This document shows positions 41,689 to 51,440 of a DNA stretch of 59,020 nt, piece after piece. Both the position numbers and the translations under genes were made by a program. Location of the stretch: NCBI GenBank assembly GCA_015523295.1, contig WAKQ01000010.1, forward strand, positions 1-59,020, written 5' to 3'. The DNA comes from Desulfurococcales archaeon. Its GTDB lineage: Archaea > Thermoproteota > Thermoprotei_A > Sulfolobales > NBVN01. The notes beneath the pieces were generated by a model. The model was not told the DNA's origin. It saw only the letters and a list, made by a program, of their open reading frames with translations, and did not search any database. Position 1 is the stretch's first letter. Each line of letters opens with the position of its first letter.

Positions 41689-41768
41689 ACGATCACCATG
41701 TTAATTTATGAGATGTATATAAATCCTTATTACTACATGAATAATTTAATGCATAAGTGATTTGAACC

Positions 41769-43613
41769 ATGTCTGAGAGCGGAGTTATTAACAAGAAAAT
41801 CCTTCGGATGAAGTACGATGTCGATACACTAAGGAAGATAATCCTGGCATCTCAAGGAGCTATTAAGTCAACTCTCCTGATCAAGAACGCCAATCTCGTA
41901 GATGTGATTGTAGGTGACATCAGGGAGAAGGTGAATATAGCTATATGGAATAATTACATTGTGAGGGTAGGTTATTTCGATACAGGTAAATACATAGGTA
42001 GCCAGACGAGAGTAATTGATGCTGGAGACGCGGAAGCTGTAACCCCCGGCTTCGTCGAGCCACATGTTCACGTAGAGTCCTCCCTTATGACGGTGCAAGA
42101 ATTCAGTAAGGCTGTACTTCTGCACGGCACGACTACAGTAGCTGCAGATCCTCATGAGATAGGCAACGTATTGGGAGTTGAAGGGGTCAAGTTATTCATC
42201 GAGGAGTCAAGGTATACTCCCCTACGTATTTTCTTCTACGTGCCCTCATGCGTCCCCCCCACGGCTGCAGGTCTTGACACACCAGGTCAGGTGATAACGG
42301 CTGATGATGTTGAGGAACTCCTAAAGTATGATGAGGTAATCGGGCTGGGTGAGGTTATGGATTTCCTCAGTGTTGTTAAAGGTGAGAATGAGGTATTGAG
42401 GAAGATAGTTGCTGCTAAAAGGTTGGGCAAGCTAGTGGATGGTCATGCGCCACAGCTTCCTGAAGATCTCATAGTACCCTATGCAGCTGCGGGCATCGAA
42501 GGAGATCACGAATCAGTATACCTTAATGAGGCATTGACGAAGCTCAGGAACGGAATGCATATCCTCATGAGGGAGGGATCGGCATGGAAGGATTTAGAGG
42601 AGCTCTCTAAAATGCTGACCTATATGAGGGTGAACACACATTACCTGATGTTCGCAACCGATGATATGGAAATACTTGATCTCGTTGACGAAGGTCACCT
42701 CGATCGAGTTATGCGCAGGGCGGTTTCATTAGGGGTGGATCCGATAACTGTTGTTCAAATGGCTACTCTAAACGCTGCAGAGTATCTGGGCTTAAAGGAG
42801 GTGGGTGCCATTGTTCCCGGGCGGTTCGCTGATATAGTGATTCTAGACAGTTTTAGAAGGTTCAAGGTGAGGGACGTCATAGTTAATGGTGAGATCGTCG
42901 TAAAGAATGGGAAATACATCTATAGACATGAAGGCAGATTCAGGTATCCTGACATTGCCTATAGGACCATGAACGTCGGCAGGAAGGTTAAGCCTGAGGA
43001 TCTCCGACCGGAACTGCCAATAAGTGAAGGAGAAGTCGATTATTTAGTGATCAAGGCAATCCCAGGCAAGGCCGTCACCAAGAAAGAAGAGAGGCGTTTA
43101 AGCGTTAGCAACGGAATGATTCAGCTACCTCTAGGGAGCGATTTAGCTTATATCGCTACAGTTGAAAGACATCATGCGACGGGAAACATAGGCAAAGCGG
43201 TGATCTCAGGGTTAGGTCTAAGTAAGGGAGCTCTAGCGCAGACTATAGCACATGACGTTCATAACATTATTGCCGTTGGCAAGACCTATGAAGAGATGGC
43301 CCTAGCCATAAACACCTTAATTGATATGGGAGGGGGGATGGTTGCAACGCTCAATAACACTGTTATAGCGACTATGAAGCTCCCTATCGCGGGTTTAATG
43401 ACTGATAAGCCTTTAGAGGATGCCTACCATGAGCTGGAGAAATATATAGACGCTTTAAAGGCATTAGGATTGAACTTCCGCTCATCCTTTATGACCATAG
43501 CCCTCCTATCACTTCCTGTCATTCCTGAGCTAAGGGTAACCGATAAGGGCGTTGTAGACGTGGTTGAGGGAAAGATAATAGATCCAGTGTTAAATATTTA
43601 TCGAAGAGGTTGA
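41769..43613 (+). CDS. ade: adenine deaminase
   Basis: The metal site TPGFVEPHVHVESSLM (HxH) and GTTTVAADPHEIGNVLG, GEVMDF, GHAPQL and ATDDMEI are the adenine-deaminase signatures, and the 614 residues fit the full-length enzyme including the C-terminal domain. It converts adenine to hypoxanthine. The start is ATG at 41769, preceded by TTGAACC. The dihydroorotase-like gene starts 5 bp after its stop. No other deaminase domain is fused. Confidence 0.95.
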   Translation: MSESGVINKKILRMKYDVDTLRKIILASQGAIKSTLLIKNANLVDVIVGDIREKVNIAIWNNYIVRVGYFDTGKYIGSQTRVIDAGDAEAVTPGFVEPHVHVESSLMTVQEFSKAVLLHGTTTVAADPHEIGNVLGVEGVKLFIEESRYTPLRIFFYVPSCVPPTAAGLDTPGQVITADDVEELLKYDEVIGLGEVMDFLSVVKGENEVLRKIVAAKRLGKLVDGHAPQLPEDLIVPYAAAGIEGDHESVYLNEALTKLRNGMHILMREGSAWKDLEELSKMLTYMRVNTHYLMFATDDMEILDLVDEGHLDRVMRRAVSLGVDPITVVQMATLNAAEYLGLKEVGAIVPGRFADIVILDSFRRFKVRDVIVNGEIVVKNGKYIYRHEGRFRYPDIAYRTMNVGRKVKPEDLRPELPISEGEVDYLVIKAIPGKAVTKKEERRLSVSNGMIQLPLGSDLAYIATVERHHATGNIGKAVISGLGLSKGALAQTIAHDVHNIIAVGKTYEEMALAINTLIDMGGGMVATLNNTVIATMKLPIAGLMTDKPLEDAYHELEKYIDALKALGLNFRSSFMTIALLSLPVIPELRVTDKGVVDVVEGKIIDPVLNIYRRG

Positions 43614-43618
43614 ACGAG

Positions 43619-44953
43619 ATGAGTGTTCTCCTAATAAAGAATGTTAAAATACCCTTGAAGTTGAACTACCTCACTGACGGAGCTATCGTTATAAAAGAGG
43701 GGCTCATAAGCGAAATTAAGAAGAATGCTTCACTGGCGTCTTACGACAAGATTATAGACGGCAAGGGTAGGATAGCAGTTCCAGGAGGTATAGACATTCA
43801 TGCACACGTGCATGATCCCGATTACACTCATCATGAGGATTTCAATACAGGCAGTACAGCAGCCGCTTACGGAGGTCTTACAGCCTTCTTTGACATGCCC
43901 CTAAGAATGTACGTCGAGGACCTTGAATCACTTAAGGTTAAGGTGAAGGCTGGTGAGGGGCAATCGCATATCAATTTCGGAATAATAGCGGGAATGCTCA
44001 ATGAAGGTAACCTGCATAACGTCAAGATTTTAAGGGAAAACGGGGTTAAGGCGTTTAAGCTATTCACATGCGAGCCCTTCAGGCCTGAGAAGGATGCAAC
44101 ACTAGTTGAAGCTATCAAATCCGTTGATTCAGTGGAAGGCTTAACAATGATTCACGCAGAAGATGATTCCTTGATAAACTATCTTGTTGCTAAGTTTAAA
44201 AGGGAAGGTAGGCATGACCCACTAGCGCATCATGAAAGCAGGCCCTCTGAGGGAGAGGCTTCAGCTATTAGAAGGGTTGCAGCAATTGCAGAGTACTTGA
44301 ATGCTAGGATTCATATAGTTCATGTCTCATCAGCAATGGGTGCTGAAGAGGTTAGACATGCGAAGGAGAGAGGAGTTAAAATAACTGCAGAGACATGTCC
44401 CCACTACCTCCACTTCACAAGGAAGGATGTCGAGAAGTGGGGTAACTATCTGAAGATGAATCCAGCCCTCAAGACATCGTCTGATGTGGCTGCACTCTGG
44501 AAGGCGCTAGCAGGTGGGGTAATTGACGCTGTGACCTCAGATCATGCACCCTCCCCTGAAAATGAGAAAGAAGTGGATGTATGGGAAGCCTGGGGAGGAA
44601 TTCCAGGTCTGGAGACAATGCTTCCTCTATTATTCACTAAAGGGGTAAAGGAGCTAGGTATCTTAACACTTGAGCGTTTCATAGAAGTTACGTCTAGTAA
44701 CCCGGCAAGGATAATGGGTGTGTATCCTAAGAAGGGAGCCCTTATACCGGGTGCGGATGCGGACATCGTGCTAATGGATCCAGGAGACTGTAAAGAGGTG
44801 AAGGCTTCAATACTACATCATAAGGTGAACTGGACTCCTTACGAGGGTCTTAGATTATGCGGATGGGCAAGTACAGTAATAGTTAATGGTGAGGTTCTGA
44901 TTGAGGAAGGTGTCTTCAACGATAGAGTAAAAGGAAAGTTCTTAGCCATCTAA
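43619..44953 (+). CDS. dihydroorotase/allantoinase-type cyclic amidohydrolase
   Basis: Motifs include GGIDIHAHVHDPD (HxH), a central lysine in VKAFKLFT that would be carbamylated, TMIHAED, RIHIVHVSS and DAVTSDHAPSPEN. These place it in the dihydroorotase/allantoinase/hydantoinase group at 445 residues. The residue after HxH is Asp rather than the Arg usual for dihydroorotase, so substrate is uncertain; pyrimidine synthesis or purine-ring catabolism are the options. It follows ade by 5 bp, likely co-transcribed. I prefer the ATG 43619 over a TTG overlapping the ade stop. Confidence 0.82.
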   Translation: MSVLLIKNVKIPLKLNYLTDGAIVIKEGLISEIKKNASLASYDKIIDGKGRIAVPGGIDIHAHVHDPDYTHHEDFNTGSTAAAYGGLTAFFDMPLRMYVEDLESLKVKVKAGEGQSHINFGIIAGMLNEGNLHNVKILRENGVKAFKLFTCEPFRPEKDATLVEAIKSVDSVEGLTMIHAEDDSLINYLVAKFKREGRHDPLAHHESRPSEGEASAIRRVAAIAEYLNARIHIVHVSSAMGAEEVRHAKERGVKITAETCPHYLHFTRKDVEKWGNYLKMNPALKTSSDVAALWKALAGGVIDAVTSDHAPSPENEKEVDVWEAWGGIPGLETMLPLLFTKGVKELGILTLERFIEVTSSNPARIMGVYPKKGALIPGADADIVLMDPGDCKEVKASILHHKVNWTPYEGLRLCGWASTVIVNGEVLIEEGVFNDRVKGKFLAI

Positions 44954-44996
44954 TTCTGAAAACCTGGCTAACCAATCTAAAGGCAGGCTAGAGATT

Positions 44997-45536
44997 TTGA
45001 ATGGAAGGGAGAGAATACTGGAAAACGTTAACGTTTTGCTACTTATTATAGGGGCAGCATTCTACTTCAATCCCATCATAGTCCTTATTCTAATCATGGC
45101 AGCTTCCCCATTACAGCTATATATTGATCTAAGGCTGAGAAAGGCGTTTTCTTGGTTACCTGCATTCTCCCTAGCTCTCTCTATAATATCGATATGCTTC
45201 TTAGCGCCTCCTCTCAACAAGTCAGTAGGAGGAGGTGCTCAATTAGCGTTACTTCTAACCAGTATGATACCCATAAGTGTGGATGTATGGGACGCTCTGG
45301 GAGGATCTAGGAGGAAGTTAATGATAGTTAGCCTCTTCCTCATCCTTATCGGAGCTCTCTTCTCAGGGTTATACGGTAAGGCTCCAAGCGTATCTCTCCT
45401 CTCCTCAGATTTCGGGAGCAGTCAGATGGTCTATGATTTAATAATTCTTTCTCCGTACTCTGCGACAAGTCTTATGGGGCTGGTCTTATATATTGCTGTC
45501 ATGATTGATTTGCTTACCCAGCGTCAGAGCAAGTGA
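44997..45536 (+). CDS. unknown polytopic membrane protein
   Basis: Five or six hydrophobic segments fill 179 residues (about 10-35, 45-70, 72-95, 105-122, 142-170). I recognise no family. The start is TTG, weak for ribosome binding, and the true start may be different. The last 23 bp overlap the XPD gene on the other strand. It may be the tail of the ade operon (43 bp gap). Confidence 0.6.
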   Translation: MNGRERILENVNVLLLIIGAAFYFNPIIVLILIMAASPLQLYIDLRLRKAFSWLPAFSLALSIISICFLAPPLNKSVGGGAQLALLLTSMIPISVDVWDALGGSRRKLMIVSLFLILIGALFSGLYGKAPSVSLLSSDFGSSQMVYDLIILSPYSATSLMGLVLYIAVMIDLLTQRQSK

Positions 45537-47319
45537 ACTCAGTTAATGCTTTTAAAACCTCCTTTAATTCTGAGGTGACGATATCATATTTGAGTCCAAG
45601 GACATCCCTTAGCCTTCTAGACAGAAATCTCCTATCAGCTAATATGATGAACGCTTTATCCTTCTCAGATCTTATCGCCCTCCCGATCGCCTGAGCTACC
45701 TTCACTGCGGCCTGCACATCCATCACGAACTTCCTGGCCACTTCCCTCCCTACTGAGGTCTCGAGCCGGCTCTTCAAGTCCTTAATGAAGTCGTCAGGTT
45801 GGGGGTATGGAACACCAGCTATAACCACAACCTTTATCAATGAGTTGCCATTGCTATCCAATAGTTCGAGGCCCTCCGTTAACTTTCCACCTGCAACGGC
45901 GTGAACTGCCAGCTTTTTCTCCTTCAAAGCTAATTGCATGACATCATTAAATGTTGTGGAGTATCCTTCAGCAACTTGACGTATTCCCTCCACCATTAAC
46001 TCTCTTATGACGCCCTCCATAAAGCTATAGCTGGGATACACGAAAAAGGCTACACCCGACTTCAACTTCTGAGCCACCTCCTTAATAAGCTCTCTATAAG
46101 CGGAATACATCTCCTCGGATCTATGTCTGTAACTCGAAGTGACTGCAGCGTATATAGCTACTAAGATATTGCTTTCAGGGAAAACAGAGCCATATTCCTT
46201 TTCAACGTCAATATATATGGCATCAGAGAACATCACCTTCCTTATAATCTCTTCACTAGGAAGTGTTCCCGACATTAGAAGGGCGCCCTTAAATGCGCTC
46301 ACAATGTCGCGAATGTATTTAAGATCTGGGGTGAGCACTTTGATGACCTTAACTCCCTCCCTATCAACGTATCCATAGGGTTGAAAGGAGGGCTGTGTTA
46401 GATATTCCACAAATTTAACAACCCTTCCTAGGGCTGTAGAGGATGACATGAGTTCATAGGGTGATATGGCTTTCCTAAGCTTTGCAATCCTCAGGGATAT
46501 TAGTGCATCCTGGAGAATGAATAGTTCTGAAGGATCGCGGAGGATATCTGATTTATCAATGCGTCTAAGCATTGATGACCTTAGTTCATGAAATACCTTC
46601 ATAATACCCTGTAGGTACCCAAGTATCTCGCTTCCAAGCCTATATGATTTGACCTCCTTGACCGCTTTATCTAGTGTGAATACATCAAGCTCCTCATCTA
46701 TAACCATAGCAGGGTTCAATATTGTGTGAGCCTCATCTAAGACGAGATAAAGGTCACCACGGCCAACGGTATCAAAGGCTGTGTCAAACACCTCATTCCT
46801 GAAGACGTAGGGGTAAGTAACAATGATAAAGGGAACTCTATCCACAAGCCTTGAAAGCGCAAAGAAAGGACAAACACCTAATCTTCTCACTATGTTATCG
46901 ACTAATTTATGAGGGTCTGTACTTCCTTCCCCTTTCAGAACTTCTAGGACTTCATCATCGCTAACCTCGCTCAACCGCTGATAGTAAGGACACATGTTCC
47001 TAGATCTCAGGAGCTTGCAATTAAGCCAAAACTCATGAGAATTACCTCCCTTATTCAAGGGACACATCCGTGCAGCACTATATATCAGTGTGAAGTCCTC
47101 TCCTAACCTCCTGAGTTCCCTAATCACAGGAGACATTTCATTTCTCGTTCTTACAGCATAGAGAACCTTACCCATGTGAATGTGTGACATCAGAGCCACA
47201 ATTGTTTTCCCAAATCCTGTGGGGGCCTTAAGGAACACCTTACTTCCTAAGACCCCTCTAATTCTATCTATGAGCTCCAACTGCCCTCTCCGTGCCTTAC
47301 TATATGGAAATTTCATCAC
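45514..47319 (-). CDS. xpd: XPD/Rad3-family iron-sulfur DNA helicase
   Basis: Walker A APTGFGKT (32-39) and DEAH (about 195-198) are intact. Between them four cysteines, in ARMCPLN, NCKLL, NMCPYY and GVCPFF, form the 4Fe-4S domain found in XPD. Motif VI QAIGRAIRSEKD is near the C-terminus. The 601 residues match archaeal XPD. The enzyme is a 5'-3' helicase acting in nucleotide excision repair or replication-linked unwinding. Confidence 0.92.
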   Translation of the reverse strand: MMKFPYSKARRGQLELIDRIRGVLGSKVFLKAPTGFGKTIVALMSHIHMGKVLYAVRTRNEMSPVIRELRRLGEDFTLIYSAARMCPLNKGGNSHEFWLNCKLLRSRNMCPYYQRLSEVSDDEVLEVLKGEGSTDPHKLVDNIVRRLGVCPFFALSRLVDRVPFIIVTYPYVFRNEVFDTAFDTVGRGDLYLVLDEAHTILNPAMVIDEELDVFTLDKAVKEVKSYRLGSEILGYLQGIMKVFHELRSSMLRRIDKSDILRDPSELFILQDALISLRIAKLRKAISPYELMSSSTALGRVVKFVEYLTQPSFQPYGYVDREGVKVIKVLTPDLKYIRDIVSAFKGALLMSGTLPSEEIIRKVMFSDAIYIDVEKEYGSVFPESNILVAIYAAVTSSYRHRSEEMYSAYRELIKEVAQKLKSGVAFFVYPSYSFMEGVIRELMVEGIRQVAEGYSTTFNDVMQLALKEKKLAVHAVAGGKLTEGLELLDSNGNSLIKVVVIAGVPYPQPDDFIKDLKSRLETSVGREVARKFVMDVQAAVKVAQAIGRAIRSEKDKAFIILADRRFLSRRLRDVLGLKYDIVTSELKEVLKALTEFTCSDAG

Positions 47320-47454
47320 TACCTCATCAACTCCTTCGAAGTTTCGAGCTTTATTCCTTGATCACCTTCCCACGTAAAAATTGTGGAAAACAGTAGAAAT
47401 TTTGAAAGCTTAACTCATTTTTAATATCCCTACCCATTACATTACGGTGGTAGA

Positions 47455-48324
47455 ATGCACCTGCAGTATGGCCCTGCATTAATAGAGGGTGTGTCAAAGG
47501 ACTCAGCCCTGATTGTCAGAGTTAAAAGGCTGGTGGTGAGCGCGAAGACTAAGTACCAGGAGGTTCAGATAGTTGATACTTACGACTTCGGTAGGGCCTT
47601 AGTCCTGGATGGGTATATTCAGTCAACTGAAGCTGACGAGTTCATATATCATGAAACCCTAGTTCATCCTGCCATGATAGCGCATCCGAGGCCGAGAAAA
47701 GTGTTAATTGTTGGAGGTGGGGAAGGTGCTACGTTGAGGGAGGTACTTAAACACCCAACGGTCGAGGAAGCTGTAATGGTTGACATTGATGGAGAGTTAA
47801 TAGAGCTCTCTCAGAAATACTTGGACTTCATGCATCAAGGGGCTTTTCAAGATCCTAGGACTAAGCTCATCATAGGTGATGGTTACGAATATGTTATGAA
47901 TGCAGAGGAGGGTCAGTTCGATGTAATAGTTTTAGATCTAACGGACCCGTACGGTCCCGAAATATCCAAGAAGCTCTACAGTAGGGAGTTCTATGCAGGT
48001 GTTAAGAGACTGCTACGCGATCAGGGGATCATAGTCACGCAGGCTGGCAACTCATTCTTCTACCCGAAAACATATGATTACGTCCTCAAGAATATTTCAG
48101 ATAACTTCGACATCGTTAGGGAGTATTGGTATTGGATACCCTCCTTCAGCTATGCCTGCAACTTCATAACGGCTTCCGACAAAGTTGATCCAGCGGGGCT
48201 CTCTGAGAATGAGGTTGAAAAGATTATAGAGGAGAGAGGGTTAAAACTAAGAATATACAGTGGCCTCCATCACATATCCCTCATGAAAGGGAAGGTTCTG
48301 AAGAGTGGCTTCTCTGGATACTAG
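47455..48324 (+). CDS. speE: polyamine aminopropyltransferase (spermidine synthase)
   Basis: The signature VLIVGGGEGATLREVLKH (decarboxylated SAM binding), VDIDGELI and VIVLDLTDPYGP, with catalytic Asp in the latter, are those of spermidine synthase. The 289 residues are normal. In thermophilic archaea the enzyme makes spermidine or longer polyamines from propylamine donors. GGTGGTAG lies before the ATG. It is convergent with the RuBisCO gene, separated by one base. Confidence 0.93.
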   Translation: MHLQYGPALIEGVSKDSALIVRVKRLVVSAKTKYQEVQIVDTYDFGRALVLDGYIQSTEADEFIYHETLVHPAMIAHPRPRKVLIVGGGEGATLREVLKHPTVEEAVMVDIDGELIELSQKYLDFMHQGAFQDPRTKLIIGDGYEYVMNAEEGQFDVIVLDLTDPYGPEISKKLYSREFYAGVKRLLRDQGIIVTQAGNSFFYPKTYDYVLKNISDNFDIVREYWYWIPSFSYACNFITASDKVDPAGLSENEVEKIIEERGLKLRIYSGLHHISLMKGKVLKSGFSGY

Positions 48325-48325
48325 G

Positions 48326-49624
48326 TTATTTAGGTCTTATCTTCCCCCACTTTATCAGGGCTTCCTTTAACTCCTTATGAGTTTCAGCATATTCCTCTAG
48401 CGGTACGCCTGAGTAATAGGCCTCCAAGGCCTGTCTGACCGCCTTCCCTCCTGCCATAGGACCGCTTGGATGTCCCGTGACGCCCCCACCGACCTGTATG
48501 ATGATGTCGGAACCCATAAAGTCTATGAGTTCCGGTAATACACCGGGATGAAGGCCTCCTGAAGCAACTGGAAATACGGGCTTCAACCCGTACCAGTCCT
48601 GACGGAACTTAGTTTCATCGTCTCCAGGATCGAAGGTGTCTTCGGTGATCACCTTCTCAGTAGCCCTAAGCTCCTTAAGATCGGTCTCCATCTTACCAAC
48701 ATTAGTGCCTATATGTATGTGGTCTACTCCGGCAAGCCTGGCGATCTTAGCGAGGAGGTACATCGTCATCCCATGATCTGGAAGCCTCGTGAACGCGGCA
48801 TGGAAAGCTCTATGAGCGTGTATTGCAATCCCATGTTCTTCGGCAGCCTCCCTCACAGTCTGAAGGGCTGCAAACCCGGCAGTGAGAATGTCCACCATGA
48901 CGAACCCATTGCCATAGTCTGCTATGAGTTTAAGCCTCCTAAGCATTTCTTCTGTCTCTGCTGTTATGTTGGCTAGCCAGCCCTTTCTCTCGCCAGTTTC
49001 CTTTTCTGCCTTGTCTATGGCCTTCATGACGGCCTTAGCACGATCTTCAAACTTGCAGAAGGACATACTTGTCAGGTTCTCGTCATCCTTAACTAGGTCC
49101 ATCCCGCCGGCCAAGATCTCGTAGGCTGCCTCACCATACTCGTCTGGAGTCATCCCAACCTTAGGCTTAGGTACTGTAGCAAGGACTGGCCTCCCGTAAA
49201 CCTTAAGCTTATCTCTAACTCCCTTAATCCCGAAGGCAGGTCCTTTGAAAGACTTAACATATTCCTTGGGGAACCTAATGTCAAGCACTCTAAGCCTGTC
49301 TATAGCTCTCATGCCGAAGATATTGCCTAGGACGGAGCTGAAGAGCTGTGGGATGGATCCTAACTCAAACAGCTCGATAGGGTAAGCCACTTTAACTAAG
49401 CCGTCTTCCCTTACTAGATATGCCTTAGCCATAAGCTTCCTAATATGGGGTTTGAGCGTAGAAAGTGTGGTCCATGTGCCTATACTGCTTTCAGAGGCGA
49501 TCCTTCCAGCCGCTCCTTTTAAGGAGGTACCAGGAGCGGGCTTAACCATGAATGAGACCAGTATCTCGTTCTCGGATGGGGTGTAACCTATTTTCACGAA
49601 TTCATCATACCATTCAAAGCTCAT
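48326..49624 (-). CDS. rbcL: archaeal form III RuBisCO large subunit
   Basis: Catalytic residues are conserved: VPKPKVG (Lys153/155), GGMDLVKDDEN with the carbamylated Lys179 and metal ligands Asp181/Glu182, HAHRAFHAAF, loop-6 GTNVGKME, SGGLHPG, and GGGVTGHPSG. The retained active-site Lys in loop 6 excludes a RuBisCO-like form IV. The 432 residues fit form III, which in archaea removes ribulose-1,5-bisphosphate made in AMP recycling, giving 3-phosphoglycerate. The AMP phosphorylase and ribose-bisphosphate isomerase partners are not in this window. AAGGTG lies upstream of the ATG. Confidence 0.94.
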   Translation of the reverse strand: MSFEWYDEFVKIGYTPSENEILVSFMVKPAPGTSLKGAAGRIASESSIGTWTTLSTLKPHIRKLMAKAYLVREDGLVKVAYPIELFELGSIPQLFSSVLGNIFGMRAIDRLRVLDIRFPKEYVKSFKGPAFGIKGVRDKLKVYGRPVLATVPKPKVGMTPDEYGEAAYEILAGGMDLVKDDENLTSMSFCKFEDRAKAVMKAIDKAEKETGERKGWLANITAETEEMLRRLKLIADYGNGFVMVDILTAGFAALQTVREAAEEHGIAIHAHRAFHAAFTRLPDHGMTMYLLAKIARLAGVDHIHIGTNVGKMETDLKELRATEKVITEDTFDPGDDETKFRQDWYGLKPVFPVASGGLHPGVLPELIDFMGSDIIIQVGGGVTGHPSGPMAGGKAVRQALEAYYSGVPLEEYAETHKELKEALIKWGKIRPK

Positions 49625-49716
49625 CCGACATACACCTTGATACTTAATTTGGAGTTAGCAAAAAAAGTGTTGTTCCATGTTTGACTTATTGCTTTATAGT
49701 AATAAACTATAGTCGA

Positions 49717-50574
49717 TTAACCTTCCTTCTTAAGATTCTCAACCAGCTCAATCACTCTCTTCGCTGCCTTAAGCAGGTTCTTTGCGGCTGGGGAGTCGGG
49801 GTATTTGAGAACGAATGGCTCTCCTGAGTCATTGGCCTCCGCTATTCTAGGGTCTAAAGGTATCTCTCCAAGGAACTCGATCCCGTATTTCTCAGCTATT
49901 AACTTACCTGATGCCTTGCCTAGAACCCGGTACTCTTTTCCACTATCTGGGCAGTAAAAGTAGGACATGTTCTCTATGACGCCTAAGGGCCTTATGTTAA
50001 GTTTCTTCGCAAAGGTTATCGATCTACCCACAACAAGTAATGAAACCTCTGAAGGTATGGTCACGAATATCGCACCGTCAACCTCAGGAAGCTCCTGCCC
50101 CACGGTAATTGCCTCATCCCCGGTCCCCGGAGGCATGTCGATCACTAAGAAATCGAGATTCCCCCAATTCACATCAGTGACAAACTGGGTGACAGCAGTC
50201 GACTTTATCGGTCCTCTCCAGATCACTGGTGAGTCATCATCGGGTAGGAGGAAGTCCAGGGACATGACGAGAAGCCCCAGGGGTCCTACTGCAGGCTGAA
50301 TTCCAGCTTCCGTTCCGAAAAGCCTCTGCCCTCTAATTCCTAGCATCTTAGGTGCTGATGGGCCGTGAAAATCAACATCCATTAAACCGGTCTTATAGCC
50401 CAATGACTGGAGCGCGACTGCTAGGTTAGATGCTATGAATGACTTACCCACACCCCCTTTGCCAGACATAACGACAATCTTATGTTTTATCTTACCCATC
50501 TTCTCCTTTATTTTCTGCTTTCTCTCAATTATTTTGGGGTTGATAATTGATGGCTTATTACTTGTTTCTGACAC
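49717..50574 (-). CDS. Mrp/NBP35-like P-loop ATPase (Fe-S cluster carrier)
   Basis: The deviant Walker A MSGKGGVGKS (about 35-44), VDFHGPSAPKMLG, and IDMPPGTGDE mark the MRP/ApbC/NBP35 family, which assembles and transfers Fe-S clusters. At 285 residues it is normal. The usual CxxC near FYCPDSGKEY is reduced to a single Cys (CPDS), so bridging of a cluster across the dimer would need other ligands; some archaeal members share this change. Confidence 0.9.
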   Translation of the reverse strand: MSETSNKPSIINPKIIERKQKIKEKMGKIKHKIVVMSGKGGVGKSFIASNLAVALQSLGYKTGLMDVDFHGPSAPKMLGIRGQRLFGTEAGIQPAVGPLGLLVMSLDFLLPDDDSPVIWRGPIKSTAVTQFVTDVNWGNLDFLVIDMPPGTGDEAITVGQELPEVDGAIFVTIPSEVSLLVVGRSITFAKKLNIRPLGVIENMSYFYCPDSGKEYRVLGKASGKLIAEKYGIEFLGEIPLDPRIAEANDSGEPFVLKYPDSPAAKNLLKAAKRVIELVENLKKEG

Positions 50575-50622
50575 AGTATATCACCCTTCTACACCAACTT
50601 AATCATTAACGAAGTTAAAAGG

Positions 50623-51396
50623 TTAAGCAGACCCGTATACGTTATATACAGCGGTCTCAAGTTCGAAGGCAACTTTCTGAGAATCCACGGTGACCACGAC
50701 CTTTACAGGGAGGGTGTAACGATTCTCAAACCAAGCTTCAATGGTGACATTTTTAACCTTGCCCTCGTTACTTATGCTATAACTGTAGAGATAGGTTGTT
50801 GTGTTGAACGTTGTCTTCATCCCCCTGAGGTAGACCTTCTCCTCTCCCAAGTATTTTACCTTCAGCGAGACGTTGTAGTCGTGTGTAAGGCGGGGTATAT
50901 TAACGATTATTTCTGAAGCGTTATCTATCATGTCTGTAAACCCGGTTAGGTTGAGCAGAGGGAAAATGTAGTATGTGCCTATAGGGAGGGCCGCATAGCC
51001 TGCAATGAAAGTCGTCGTATTGGTCTGGTTCTCCTTCGGTCTTATAGTTTGATTGTAGTAGAAGATCCTGAACTGCAGGAGATCCATTACAGTGGTTGGA
51101 ACGCCTCCCACTTCCACAGTTCCGCGAACTCGGTAGTAAAGGTCTAGAGTAGCCCTCTTGTTTTTATCCCTGAAGATGGCTTGCAATCCTTTATACAGCT
51201 CTTCGGAGGGACTCATACTCTGCTGAGCATGCGCAGCACCTGAATTAACGTATATGTAGGCCACTCCTCCACCTATCAAGATTAAGATGATGGCGACAAG
51301 AAGAACATCCTTTCTGATATTTATTGATGGCAGACTATGTGCCTTCTTCTTAACCACTACCTTCCCTACTTCCTTCTTCCTTTTACGTGCCAACAC
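50623..51396 (-). CDS. unknown membrane-anchored extracytoplasmic protein
   Basis: A Lys/Arg-rich start (1-28) is followed by one membrane helix (about 31-50) and a 200-residue outer domain with many N-glycosylation sequons, such as NQT, NTTT, NLT and NVS. The topology implies cytoplasmic N-terminus and external domain. I recognise no family. It lies 48 bp upstream of mrp on the same strand; no functional link is evident. Confidence 0.6.
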   Translation of the reverse strand: MLARKRKKEVGKVVVKKKAHSLPSINIRKDVLLVAIILILIGGGVAYIYVNSGAAHAQQSMSPSEELYKGLQAIFRDKNKRATLDLYYRVRGTVEVGGVPTTVMDLLQFRIFYYNQTIRPKENQTNTTTFIAGYAALPIGTYYIFPLLNLTGFTDMIDNASEIIVNIPRLTHDYNVSLKVKYLGEEKVYLRGMKTTFNTTTYLYSYSISNEGKVKNVTIEAWFENRYTLPVKVVVTVDSQKVAFELETAVYNVYGSA

Positions 51397-51440
51397 TCAC
51401 TACCTAATACCATAAATGGGGGAAGCTTAAATGAGTTCCC

